Positions 8,720-17,216 of a stretch of DNA of 50,939 nt are shown in pieces (the stretch's first letter is position 1; every line of letters starts with the position of its first letter). The stretch covers positions 1 to 50,939 of the forward strand of contig NZ_LZKJ01000117.1 of NCBI RefSeq assembly GCF_001672775.1, read 5' to 3'. Both the position numbers and the translations under genes were made by a program. The DNA is from Mycobacterium kyorinense (lineage in GTDB: Bacteria; Actinomycetota; Actinomycetes; Mycobacteriales; Mycobacteriaceae). Below the pieces are notes generated by a model. That model saw only the letters and a list, made by a program, of their open reading frames with translations, was not told the DNA's origin and did not search any database.

Positions 8720-9970
8720 ATGAGCACACCGATCATTGACGAGGCCGCCAAGGTCTTCGCCGACCCGACCTCCTACGCCGACGAGCCGCGGCTGCATGCG
8801 GCGCTGAGCCATCTGCGCGCCCATGCGCCGGTGTCGCTGGTCGACTGCCCGCCCTATCGGCCGTTCTGGGCGATCACCAAGCATGCCGACATCATGGACA
8901 TCGAGCGGGACAACAATTTGTGGATCAACGAGCCGCGTCCGCTGCTGGCGACGGCCGAGCAAGACGACTTTGCGCGGGCGCAGCTGGACTCTGGAATGGG
9001 GCTGCGCACTCTGATCCACATGGACGACCCGCAACACCGGGTGGTGCGGGCGATCGGCGCCGACTGGTTCCGCCCCAAAGCGATGCGGGCGCTCAAGGTC
9101 CGCGTCGACGAGCTGGCCAAGATCTACGTCGACAAGATGATGGCAGCCGGCACCGAGTGCGACTTCGTGCAAGAAGTGGCGGTGAATTACCCGCTGTACG
9201 TGATCATGTCGCTATTGGGTCTGCCCGAGTCGGACTTCCCGCGCATGCTCAAGCTCACGCAGGAGCTTTTCGGCGGCGACGACGAGGAATTCAAGCGCGG
9301 CAACACCCCCGAAGAACAGCTCCAAATCCTGCTCGATTTCTTCGGGTACTTCAATGCCATCACCGCGTCCCGCCGCGAACATCCAACCGAGGACCTGGCC
9401 TCGGCTATCGCCAACGCCCGCGTCGACGGCCAACCGCTCTCCGATATCGACACCGCCTCCTACTACGTGATCATCGCGACCGCCGGGCACGACACCACCA
9501 GCGCGACGATCGCCGGCGGCCTGCAGGCGCTGATCGAGAACCCCGATCAACGGCAGCGGCTGACCGAGAACCTGGATCTGATGCCGTTGGCCACCGAGGA
9601 AATGATCCGTTGGGTGACTCCGGTCAAGGAGTTCATGCGCACCGCCACCGCCGACACCAGCGTGCGCGGGATCCCGATCGCTGAAGGCGAATCGGTGTAT
9701 CTGTCCTATGTCTCGGCCAACCGGGACGAGGAGGTGTTCGAGGATCCGTTCCGCTTCGACGTCGGCCGTGACCCGAACAAGCACCTGGCATTCGGTTATG
9801 GCGTGCATTTCTGCCTGGGCGCCGCGCTGGCCCGCATGGAGGTGAACAGCTTCTTCACCGAATTGCTGCCCCGACTGAATTCCATTGAGCTAAACGGGAA
9901 CCCGGAGCTGATTTCCACGGTGTTCGTCGGCGGACTCAAGCACCTGCCGATTCGGTACTCGCTGCGCTGA
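8720..9970 (+). CDS. Cytochrome P450 monooxygenase
   Basis: The protein has 416 residues. The I-helix has ATAGHDTTSA with the acid/threonine pair, the ExxR motif is EMIR, and the heme loop FGYGVHFCLG provides Cys365. No membrane anchor is present, so it is a soluble class I bacterial P450 that needs a ferredoxin and reductase from elsewhere; the nearest flavin reductase is at 20615. A longer frame reaches back to 8474, but the ATG at 8720 is preceded by AGGTGAGG and starts the usual MSTPIIDEAAKVFADPTSY N-terminus. The 3' end overlaps the convergent TetR gene by 35 bases. I do not assign a CYP family or substrate. Confidence 0.93.
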   Translation: MSTPIIDEAAKVFADPTSYADEPRLHAALSHLRAHAPVSLVDCPPYRPFWAITKHADIMDIERDNNLWINEPRPLLATAEQDDFARAQLDSGMGLRTLIHMDDPQHRVVRAIGADWFRPKAMRALKVRVDELAKIYVDKMMAAGTECDFVQEVAVNYPLYVIMSLLGLPESDFPRMLKLTQELFGGDDEEFKRGNTPEEQLQILLDFFGYFNAITASRREHPTEDLASAIANARVDGQPLSDIDTASYYVIIATAGHDTTSATIAGGLQALIENPDQRQRLTENLDLMPLATEEMIRWVTPVKEFMRTATADTSVRGIPIAEGESVYLSYVSANRDEEVFEDPFRFDVGRDPNKHLAFGYGVHFCLGAALARMEVNSFFTELLPRLNSIELNGNPELISTVFVGGLKHLPIRYSLR

Positions 9971-10607
9971 CCCGCGTTTGCCGCTGCGTGCGCTGCACAT
10001 GAAGGAAACCGTCGACGGCGGCTCGGGCGCATTCCCGGTAGTCGAAGTCCGGCAGCGTCGACAGCCGACCCAATGCCAGCGGGCCGATCAGCAGAGCGAT
10101 CGCACGGGAGCGGTCGATGTCGCCTAGCTCGGCAGCCTCCGGGCTGTCGAAAATCGCGTCAAACGGGGCTGCGTACTGCGCAGCGATGTGTTCGCGCAGC
10201 GTGTTGATCGCAGCACTGTCCGCGGCGTGAGCGCCCCGGGCTTCTGGCATCTGCTCCAAGTCGCGGCCGAGCGCCAGCCACGACATCGCGGTCAGCATGC
10301 CGGGCGCTTCGGCGATCGATTGACCGAAGCCCAGCACCACCGCGATGAGTCGCTCACGCAGGCTGCCGTCTTCGGAGGGCATGGGCGCCGGTGGGATCAA
10401 ACTGTTGAAAGCTGCTGCCAGCAAATCGTTTCCGCTCGGGAAGTGGCGATACAACGTGGCCCGGGCTACGTTGGCGCCTCGAGTGACCGCATCGACGGTC
10501 ACCGCGCTCGGTCCCCCCGAGCGCAGGAGCGCGGTAGCAGCCTCGAGTAGTCGGGCCCGGGACCGCGCCGGCCGGGGATCGGTACTGCTGCCGGTGATGA
10601 GGACCAC
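9936..10607 (-). CDS. TetR-family regulator, likely repressor of the MFS exporter
   Basis: The protein has 223 residues. The N-terminal helix-turn-helix is clear (residues about 17-62: RSRARLLEAATALLRSGG, VDAVTRGANVARATLYRHF). The ligand domain carries no specific signature. The start is GTG at 10605-10607, the only good one at the family-typical distance from the first helix. It is divergent from the MFS gene with 84 bases between, and that gap holds two inverted repeats suited to a TetR dimer pair. Its 3' end runs 35 bases into the P450 gene. By analogy with TetR/exporter pairs it probably represses itself and the exporter. Confidence 0.93.
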   Translation of the reverse strand: MVLITGSSTDPRPARSRARLLEAATALLRSGGPSAVTVDAVTRGANVARATLYRHFPSGNDLLAAAFNSLIPPAPMPSEDGSLRERLIAVVLGFGQSIAEAPGMLTAMSWLALGRDLEQMPEARGAHAADSAAINTLREHIAAQYAAPFDAIFDSPEAAELGDIDRSRAIALLIGPLALGRLSTLPDFDYRECARAAVDGFLHVQRTQRQTRVSAASTESAGA

Positions 10608-10621
10608 CTCCGTTTAAAACC

Positions 10622-10656
10622 GAGACTATCGGTCTACCTACGAGACTGGTAGTCTC
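10622..10656. promoter_or_regulatory. Double TetR-type operator in the divergent promoter
   Basis: Two dyads lie with centres about 20 bp apart, two helical turns. One is a perfect GAGACT-GGT-AGTCTC (10642-10656). The other is a weaker copy, GAGACTATCGGTCT (10622-10635, arms AGAC and GTCT). They lie between the TetR start (10607) and the MFS start (10692), as expected for QacR-like co-operative binding. Confidence 0.65.
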
Positions 10657-10691
10657 AAAAATATCTTCGCCACCGAAAGGGGGCGCCCGCT

Positions 10692-12350
10692 GTGGCCGAA
10701 ACCCTCGTCCGGCCTGACCAGCGTACTGATGTCGGCACCGCGCTCGGGTCCAATCGCGCACGAATCTGGACGATGGCCGTCGCCTGTATGGGCGTATCGC
10801 TGGTGATCGCCTCGATGGTCGCGTTGAACACCGCGTTGGGCGATATCGCGGTGGCGACCTCGGCCACGCAGTCCCAATTGACCTGGGTGGTCGATGGTTA
10901 CACCGTCGTGCTGGCCTGCCTGCTGCTGCCTGCCGGCGCTGTCGGCGATCGTTATGGCCGGCGCGGCGCGCTGCTGATCGGCCTCGCGATTTTCGCGCTG
11001 GCGTCGGTGGCGGCCGCGGTGTTCACCAGCCCACTGCACATCATCGTGGCCAGAGGGGTGGCCGGAGCCGGCGCCGCCTTCATCATGCCTGCCACGCTGT
11101 CGCTGTTGACCGCCGCGTATCGCCCCGACGAACGCATGAAGGCCGTCGGCATTTGGGCGGGTGTCGCCGGGTGCGGCGGGGTCATCGGGATGCTCGGGTC
11201 CGGGGGGCTGCTGTACTTCTGGCCGTGGCAGTCGATCTTTTGGGCCTTCGCCGGTGGCGCCGCGCTGATCTTCGTGCTGGCCTGCACAGTGTCGTCCTCC
11301 CGCGACGACCAGGCGACGCCGCTGGACTGGGTGGGCGCGGCGTTAATCGGCGGCGCCGTAGCGGTTTTCGTCTTCGGCGTGGTCGAGGCGCCCCAGCAGG
11401 GGTGGAGTAACCCGCTGGTGTACGGGTCGCTGGCAGCGGGCGTGGTGCTGGCGGCGCTGTTCGGATTCGTCGAGTTGCGACGCCGCCATCCGCTGCTGGA
11501 TGTCCGGTTGTTCCGCCGACCCGACTTCGCCACCGGCTCGGCCACCATCACCGTCTTCTTCGTGGCGATGTTCGGGTTCTTCTTCGTCATGATGCAGTTC
11601 GTTCAATTGGTGATGGGCTACAGCCCGATTGGCACGGCGATCGCCTTCAGCCCGCTGATGCTGCCCATGCTGACGTTCTCAATTCTGTCCCGGTGGTACC
11701 TGCCACGATTGGGACTGCGGCTGGTGATCTTCGTCGGCTTGCTGCTGATCTCGGCCGGTTTCCTGTGGCTGCGCGTGCTCGACGTGAATTCGCCGTACTG
11801 GGACATGATGTGGCCGCTGCTGGTGGTCAGTACCGGAATCGGGTTATGCACGGCCCCAACGACTTCAGTGATCATGGCGGCAGTGCCCGACGAGAAGCAG
11901 GGGGTCGCCTCGGCGGTCAACGACACCACCCGCGAGGTTGGGGCGGCCCTCGGGATTGCGCTGGCCGGATCCATCCTGGCAGCGCGGTACGGTCACGTCA
12001 TCGCTCCGCACCTGACACCCTTCCCCGAACCGGTGCGCGGACCGGCCTCCCATTCGCTGGCCCAGGCACTGGAGCTTTCGGAAAGGCTTGGGCCGCAAGG
12101 CGCTCAGCTCGCCGACATCAGCCGTAGCGCGTTCCTGGCGGCGACGCAGTCGTCGGTTCTGGTGCTCGGGGTGATCATCGCCGTCGCCGCGCTGCTCATC
12201 GCCGCATGGGCGCCGGGCCGAGACGGCCAACAGCTGCGTTTGGTGCGGCAAATCGTGTCCCGCCGGCGCAACTCAGATGACGAACTCCGCAGCCCGGTGG
12301 CCGAGCATGACGATGCTGGCGTGCGGGCCGCGACTGGTGACCGTCGGTAG
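10692..12350 (+). CDS. MFS drug exporter, DHA2 (14-helix, EmrB/QacA) type
   Basis: The protein has 552 residues and is strongly hydrophobic throughout, with about 14 membrane segments. Motif A is present between the second and third helices (GAVGDRYGRRGALLIGL). The antiporter-type segment GVAGAGAAFIMPATLSLLTA fits motif C-like sequence, and the late VPDEKQGVASAVNDTTREVGAALGIALAGS is typical of DHA2 proteins. It probably exports hydrophobic compounds using the proton gradient. The start is GTG with GAAAGGGGG upstream. The last 26 residues are encoded on the opposite strand from the end of mftG (78-bp overlap), which suggests the end was extended when the gene arrived here. Confidence 0.93.
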   Translation: MAETLVRPDQRTDVGTALGSNRARIWTMAVACMGVSLVIASMVALNTALGDIAVATSATQSQLTWVVDGYTVVLACLLLPAGAVGDRYGRRGALLIGLAIFALASVAAAVFTSPLHIIVARGVAGAGAAFIMPATLSLLTAAYRPDERMKAVGIWAGVAGCGGVIGMLGSGGLLYFWPWQSIFWAFAGGAALIFVLACTVSSSRDDQATPLDWVGAALIGGAVAVFVFGVVEAPQQGWSNPLVYGSLAAGVVLAALFGFVELRRRHPLLDVRLFRRPDFATGSATITVFFVAMFGFFFVMMQFVQLVMGYSPIGTAIAFSPLMLPMLTFSILSRWYLPRLGLRLVIFVGLLLISAGFLWLRVLDVNSPYWDMMWPLLVVSTGIGLCTAPTTSVIMAAVPDEKQGVASAVNDTTREVGAALGIALAGSILAARYGHVIAPHLTPFPEPVRGPASHSLAQALELSERLGPQGAQLADISRSAFLAATQSSVLVLGVIIAVAALLIAAWAPGRDGQQLRLVRQIVSRRRNSDDELRSPVAEHDDAGVRAATGDRR

Positions 12351-13712
12351 GACCGAACCGTCGATCACCCACAGGCCCTCGATACCGCGTACCCGGCACT
12401 GCGGGTCGACGACGGCGCGAGGGTCGTCGTCGGTGCCCATCGGGACGCTGCCGCACAGATGCTGCGACGTCGACCAGGCGGGGGGCCCGACGGGTGTTGC
12501 CGCCCCGACCAATTCGCGTGCCAACTCGGCGCCTCGCTCTAGGGTGGCGATGTCATCGGGCTCTGTGTCGTAGCGGTGCTCGATTCGCGGCGGCACCGCG
12601 GGATCAGCGGCCACCAGTGTGATCCGCCCGCGAGAGCGTGGCTGCATGAGCGCCACACCGATGTGCGGCCAATCCGGGTGGCCCGCGGTGCCGTCACCGG
12701 CCATGGCGACGAACCCGCCTGTGTACGGGCGTATTTCGAGATTGTCCGACGTGCTCAGCACCACTTCCAGCACCGGCCGACGGGCGGCGATCGGCCAGTT
12801 CGTCGGCAGCACCCATTCCGGGTGGTCGCTGCAGGCCATGCCGACCGGTAGCGGCGCCACTACGTCGACCCCGGCCCCGCGCAACATCACCTCGTCGCCG
12901 ACCCCGGACAGCATCAGCAGATGGGCCGATTCGATCGCACCGGCGCACAGCACAATTCGATCAGCGGTCAGCGTCATCGCGCTGCCCGGGCCGGCGGCGT
13001 CGACGCCGACAGCGCGGGTACCTGCGAAACGCAACCGCATGGCGCGCGTCTGCGCCAGCAGCGTGAGGTTGGGCCGTCGTAGCGCGGGCGTGAGATAACC
13101 TCTGCCCGAGCCTGTTCGGATGCCGTCGACGATGTTGAGCGGGACGGCACCTATACCGGTCGGCATCTCATGGCCAGTGTCGTTCAAATCGGCGAGCCAG
13201 TCGAAACCGGCCTGCTGCGCCGCTGTCATGAAAGCAGCAGTGCTGCCGACGATTTCGGTTGTACGGCGCACTGGGATCGGACCCTGGTTCCCGTGAGCGG
13301 GACCGTCGAAATCCAAGTCCGTCTCGATGGCCCGGAAATGGTCGAGCACGTCTGACCACATCCACCCGGGAAGCCCATAGTCGTCGAAATCACGGGGCAG
13401 CCCACGACAGAAATAACCGCCGTTGACGGCGCCGGAACCTCCGATGGTCGCACCGCGCATGATCAGCATGCGTTGGGGCGGGCGTTCGGTCAGTTGCGCT
13501 TGATAGCGCAACACCAGCGGGCTGGCCGCCCCGATCGGCAGCTGCAGGCCGTTGGTGGTCAGCGCCAGCAGCTGCGGATCGGTGAGACCGAGCCCGGCCT
13601 CCAGCACCGTCACCGCACACTCGGGGTTGACGGAAAGCCGCTCAGCCACAACTGATCCAGCACTTCCTGCGCCGATGATCAGCACATCGCTGTGCAGGGT
13701 GGCTGCGCTCAA
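12273..13712 (-). CDS. mftG: MftG, GMC-family flavin dehydrogenase for mycofactocin electrons
   Basis: MftG is a glucose-methanol-choline family flavoprotein that, in published work on mycobacteria, passes electrons from reduced mycofactocin to the respiratory chain. The protein has 479 residues, the same as I recall for Rv0697. The FAD-binding GAGSAG is at 14-19, a second GMC region is at about 80-100 (MLIMRGATIGGSGAVNGGYF), and the C-terminal block contains SRGPHASIVMLGHRAAEF with the conserved His (464). It starts 8 bases after the mftF stop, so it is the last gene of the mft operon. Its 3' end overlaps the convergent MFS gene by 78 bases. Confidence 0.93.
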   Translation of the reverse strand: MSAATLHSDVLIIGAGSAGSVVAERLSVNPECAVTVLEAGLGLTDPQLLALTTNGLQLPIGAASPLVLRYQAQLTERPPQRMLIMRGATIGGSGAVNGGYFCRGLPRDFDDYGLPGWMWSDVLDHFRAIETDLDFDGPAHGNQGPIPVRRTTEIVGSTAAFMTAAQQAGFDWLADLNDTGHEMPTGIGAVPLNIVDGIRTGSGRGYLTPALRRPNLTLLAQTRAMRLRFAGTRAVGVDAAGPGSAMTLTADRIVLCAGAIESAHLLMLSGVGDEVMLRGAGVDVVAPLPVGMACSDHPEWVLPTNWPIAARRPVLEVVLSTSDNLEIRPYTGGFVAMAGDGTAGHPDWPHIGVALMQPRSRGRITLVAADPAVPPRIEHRYDTEPDDIATLERGAELARELVGAATPVGPPAWSTSQHLCGSVPMGTDDDPRAVVDPQCRVRGIEGLWVIDGSVLPTVTSRGPHASIVMLGHRAAEFVI

Positions 13713-13719
13713 CTGGTGG

Positions 13720-15132
13720 TCAGATCCGGATCTGCGGCTTGAGTGGTCGGATATTGCGTTCCCGTACCACGCCGCACCATAATCCGAGTCCGTATGCCAG
13801 GTCGTCGAGGCGCTTCAGCAGCAGGTATGTCAGCAGCCCGATGGGTCTGGCTTCGTCTTCGGTAGCCCCCCGGCGACGCAACCAGTCGACTACCCCGTCG
13901 ACGACGGCGGCGATCACCACCGCACGCCGACAATGTCGGGACAGCATTGCGGCCAACAGCGCCACCGGCCAATAGTGCCGGCAGATCGCCGACGCCAACT
14001 GCAGCGCCGCCGACCACAGGCCCCGGGCTGCGACCGCTACGACGTCCCAGACCTGGGTGTCGGGCCCCTCCATGGACTTGGCGATGCGGCGACCCGTTGC
14101 CGCGGCCAGCAGCAGTGACGCCAGATATCCCAACCCGGAGCCGACCGCCATCATGATCCAGGCCGCCAATGCCCAACCGGAGATCACCAGCGGCGCCGTC
14201 TTGTCGGGGTGGCGCACCGACAACGGCGCCGCCGATCCGCCGTAAAACGCTTTGCGCGCAATCCAATCCCGCAGTTCGGTGCGGTGGTCGTGTGCGACCA
14301 ACGCGATCGGTTCATAGCGCAGTCGAGCACCGGCTTCGACGAGCCGCCAGCAGAGGTCGACGTCTTCACCGGCCTGCAGCGTGTCGTCGAACCCGCCGAC
14401 GTCGCGCAGCATGGAAGTGCGGCAGATGATGGCCGCGCTGGGGACATACGCCACGTTCGTGTAGGGAATGACCGGGGCCTCGTGCTGCCCGAGGTCCAGC
14501 GACGAGCGCACCGCCTCGTAGCGGGCCACCAGGTGGTCGCTTTGGGTCAGGCCGACGATGCGGGGCGCCACCAGGGCGACGGTGGGGTCGCAGAAATGAC
14601 CGAGCAGCGCCTCCAACCAGCCGCGGCGCGGCACCACGTCGGAGTCCAGAAACGCCACGAAGTCGGTTTTGCATGCGTTGAGCCCGGTGTTGCGGGCGGC
14701 CGCGGGTCCCCGGTTGCGGGGATGGTGCAGCACCTCGACGTCACAGTGCGCGCCCGCGACGTCGTCGCGCTCGATCGGCTCTGCCGAGCCGTCGTCGACG
14801 ATGATCACGCGCAAACCACGCAGGGAGGCCAGCAGCCGACGCAGCCCACATGCGTTGTCGTGCACGGGAATTACCACGGTGACGTCGCGGTGTGAAGGTC
14901 CTCCAGCTGGCCGGGGGTGCGCCACCGTCGCGTCCAGCAGGGTGCGTGCCAGCTCGGCGCTGAGGGCGTCGTGCACCTTGAGCCGGCCGTCGGCCAGCAT
15001 GTCCTGCGCGGCCGGCGCCAGTCGCAGCAAACGGGTGGGCGAGCCACCCAGGAGAGCCGACCCCCGCCCGATCACCCGGACGCGTCGGTCGACCTGGACA
15101 GCAAACCCGTCCGGCAGCCGGGTCTGGGTCAT
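13720..15132 (-). CDS. mftF: MftF, mycofactocin glycosyltransferase (GT2)
   Basis: MftF adds a chain of beta-1,4-linked glucose units to the mycofactocin precursor (established for mycobacteria). It has 470 residues. The GT2 domain starts with [10 protein letters not shown] near residue 84, IIVDDGS near 110, [12 protein letters not shown], the [13 protein letters not shown] acid motif near 161 and [11 protein letters not shown]. The C-terminal third has hydrophobic stretches ([20 protein letters not shown] and [12 protein letters not shown]), so it may sit at the membrane. The start at 15132 overlaps the mftE stop by 4 bases (ATGA). A frame reaching 15183 would run into mftE and is not used. 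Confidence 0.94.
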   Translation of the reverse strand: MTQTRLPDGFAVQVDRRVRVIGRGSALLGGSPTRLLRLAPAAQDMLADGRLKVHDALSAELARTLLDATVAHPRPAGGPSHRDVTVVIPVHDNACGLRRLLASLRGLRVIIVDDGSAEPIERDDVAGAHCDVEVLHHPRNRGPAAARNTGLNACKTDFVAFLDSDVVPRRGWLEALLGHFCDPTVALVAPRIVGLTQSDHLVARYEAVRSSLDLGQHEAPVIPYTNVAYVPSAAIICRTSMLRDVGGFDDTLQAGEDVDLCWRLVEAGARLRYEPIALVAHDHRTELRDWIARKAFYGGSAAPLSVRHPDKTAPLVISGWALAAWIMMAVGSGLGYLASLLLAAATGRRIAKSMEGPDTQVWDVVAVAARGLWSAALQLASAICRHYWPVALLAAMLSRHCRRAVVIAAVVDGVVDWLRRRGATEDEARPIGLLTYLLLKRLDDLAYGLGLWCGVVRERNIRPLKPQIRI

Positions 15133-15887
15133 GTCAGCATCCCGTCGGCGCGCGGCGCCCAGCGCAGGACTGCGCGCGCGCAACCGTCGACCATCTCGGT
15201 GAAGATCCGGCGCCCCTCGGCCGCGGTCGCCGTCGTCGGGTCTCCCAGCACCCCGACCGCGCTGACCGCCGCGACTCCCCCGCTGCGCATCGTCGGCAGC
15301 AGCTCGGACAGCGGGGCGCCGTTACCCGAGCACCACCGGTCGGTCAATACATCTGCGGGTGAAATGTGCAGCAACACGGATGTTTCGGTGTGGCCGGCAT
15401 GAGCATCGGCACCCGAGGCCGTGCATGCCGACCACGCGGCGTCGCGTCCCTCGGATCGCAGGAGGCGCACCGCGCGGTCCAGGGCAGCGACGTTGCCGCC
15501 GTGGCCGTTGACGAACAGCAGGCGTTGGGCCCAGCAGGTCGCCGACCTGCCGAACTCCACCAGCAGCATGGCCAGGGCGTCCGTGCCGATGGAAATGGTT
15601 CCGGGAAAGCTTTGGTGCTCGCCGCTGTCGCCGTAGCCGATGGCCGGTGCGACCAGCCACTGCTGGCCCTGCGCGCGTTGCCCTGGCTGTTCGGCGAGCC
15701 GTGCGGCGACCGCAGTGGCGACCGCAGTCGCGATCCGCGTGTCGGTGTCCAGCGGGAGGTGCGGGCCATGCTGTTCGGTGGATCCGACCGGGATCAACAC
15801 CGCCGAGGACATGCCGCGTAGCTGGCCCGACGTCGAGCTGCTGAGTTCGCCGAGGACGGCCACCCGCCGATGGTAGGACGAATTCAC
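15129..15887 (-). CDS. mftE: MftE, creatininase-family peptidase of mycofactocin synthesis
   Basis: MftE cuts the MftC-modified precursor to release the C-terminal Val-Tyr-derived product AHDP (known function). It has 252 residues. Metal-binding elements of the creatininase fold are visible: [17 protein letters not shown] at 34-50, [14 protein letters not shown], and [13 protein letters not shown] place the start at the GTG at 15887 (protein [14 protein letters not shown]), as in related proteins. The frame is open further up to 16061 but has no family similarity there. The Shine-Dalgarno sequence is weak (GACAG). Unlike its neighbours it is separated from mftD by 133 bases. Confidence 0.93.
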   Translation of the reverse strand: MNSSYHRRVAVLGELSSSTSGQLRGMSSAVLIPVGSTEQHGPHLPLDTDTRIATAVATAVAARLAEQPGQRAQGQQWLVAPAIGYGDSGEHQSFPGTISIGTDALAMLLVEFGRSATCWAQRLLFVNGHGGNVAALDRAVRLLRSEGRDAAWSACTASGADAHAGHTETSVLLHISPADVLTDRWCSGNGAPLSELLPTMRSGGVAAVSAVGVLGDPTTATAAEGRRIFTEMVDGCARAVLRWAPRADGMLT

Positions 15888-16020
15888 CTGTCGTGCATTG
15901 GTTGTTGGTTGTCCAGATGAAATTTTTTCCACCATCCTGGTGGTTTTGTCACCCTCGTCCACCTGTGCCACGTCTGCCACGCGAGTATCAGCGCTCCCGC
16001 TGGTGTCGCCGCGGGCCCGC

Positions 16021-17214
16021 CTAGCCCAGCTCGCCGGTGGGCACGCCGAGCGCGCGAGCAAACCCGGGAGGAACCACGACGTCGTCGGCGCTGAGGTCGT
16101 GCACCGACGCGTGCCCCAGGCCGGTCAGCGCACAGTCGATGCCACTGCGGAAGATGTCGAGCACATTCTCGACCCCGCCCTGCCCGGCGGCCGCCAAGCC
16201 CCACAGATACGCGCGGCCGATCATCACCGCACGCGCCCCCAACGCCAGCGCCTTGACGACATCGCTGCCGCGGCGGATACCACCGTCGAGCAATACCTCG
16301 ATCTGATCACCGACCGCGTCGGCGACGGCGGGCAGTGCGCGGATTGCCGCCGGTGTGCCATCCAAGTTGTTGCCACCGTGGTTGGACACCGAAATCGCCG
16401 AAACTCCGGCATCCACAGCTCTTTTGGCGTCATCCACCCGAATCACGCCCTTGAGCATGAACGGCCCACCCCAGAGTTCGCGCAGCCACGCGATGTCCTC
16501 CCACGTCGGCGGCGGGGTGGCCATCCATTCACCGTAGGCGGCGAAGAACGGCGGTCCCGGTTCGCCGCGCCGGGCCTGGTTGGGTACCTGCAAGCTCGGC
16601 GGGCGCATCGTCTTCGCCCATTGCAGCAGCCAGCCCGGCCGGGTCAGGCCTTCCGGCATCATGCGGGCCGCGGTGCGGAAATTCATCTGTTCGGGGATCT
16701 TGGGGCTGCCCCAGTCGCGGCCGTGCGAGAACGTCCAGTCGGTGGTGACGATCAGGCCGGCCGCGCCGGCCTCGCGGGCCCGTTCGACCCGTTCGGCGAT
16801 CGCGGTGCGGTCGCCGAGCCAGTAGACCTGGAAGAACAGCTTGTCGTTGGCTGCGATGACTTCTTCGATCGGCTTACTGGCGAACGAGGAGAGCCCCATC
16901 GCGGTGCCCCGCGCCGCCGCCGCTCGCGCGACGGCCACCTCACCGTCGGGGTGCACCGCCTGCACGCCCGTGGGCGAGATGATCACTGGCAGCGAGATAT
17001 CTTGTCCCATAACGGTAGTCGACAAGTCTCGGTTGGCGATCGCACCGACGACGTGCGGCGCGAAGCCCAGTTCGCCGAACGCCTCGACATTGTCCGATAC
17101 CGTGATGCCCTTCTCGCTGGCGGCGATCAGCGCGGCGTACACCGACTTCGGCAGCCGCCGCTTCGCCCGCTGCTGAGCGATTGCAACGGTCTCGAACCAC
17201 GCATCACGCGCCAC
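16021..17214 (-). CDS. mftD: MftD, FMN-dependent dehydrogenase making pre-mycofactocin
   Basis: MftD converts AHDP to pre-mycofactocin, the redox-active alpha-keto amide (known function). It has 397 residues and the TIM-barrel of the L-lactate/glycolate oxidase family: VIISPTGVQAVHPDGEVAVA near 77-96, FFQVYWLGD near 127, Lys255 in PFMLKGVI, SNHGGNNLDG at 277-286 and DGGIRRGSDVVKALALGARAVMIGR. The catalytic His is His279. The Arg that follows it three positions on in lactate and glycolate oxidases is Asn282 here, in line with a substrate that is not an alpha-hydroxy acid. It starts with GTG, 2 bases after the mftC stop. Confidence 0.95.
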   Translation of the reverse strand: MARDAWFETVAIAQQRAKRRLPKSVYAALIAASEKGITVSDNVEAFGELGFAPHVVGAIANRDLSTTVMGQDISLPVIISPTGVQAVHPDGEVAVARAAAARGTAMGLSSFASKPIEEVIAANDKLFFQVYWLGDRTAIAERVERAREAGAAGLIVTTDWTFSHGRDWGSPKIPEQMNFRTAARMMPEGLTRPGWLLQWAKTMRPPSLQVPNQARRGEPGPPFFAAYGEWMATPPPTWEDIAWLRELWGGPFMLKGVIRVDDAKRAVDAGVSAISVSNHGGNNLDGTPAAIRALPAVADAVGDQIEVLLDGGIRRGSDVVKALALGARAVMIGRAYLWGLAAAGQGGVENVLDIFRSGIDCALTGLGHASVHDLSADDVVVPPGFARALGVPTGELG

Positions 17215-17216
17215 GG

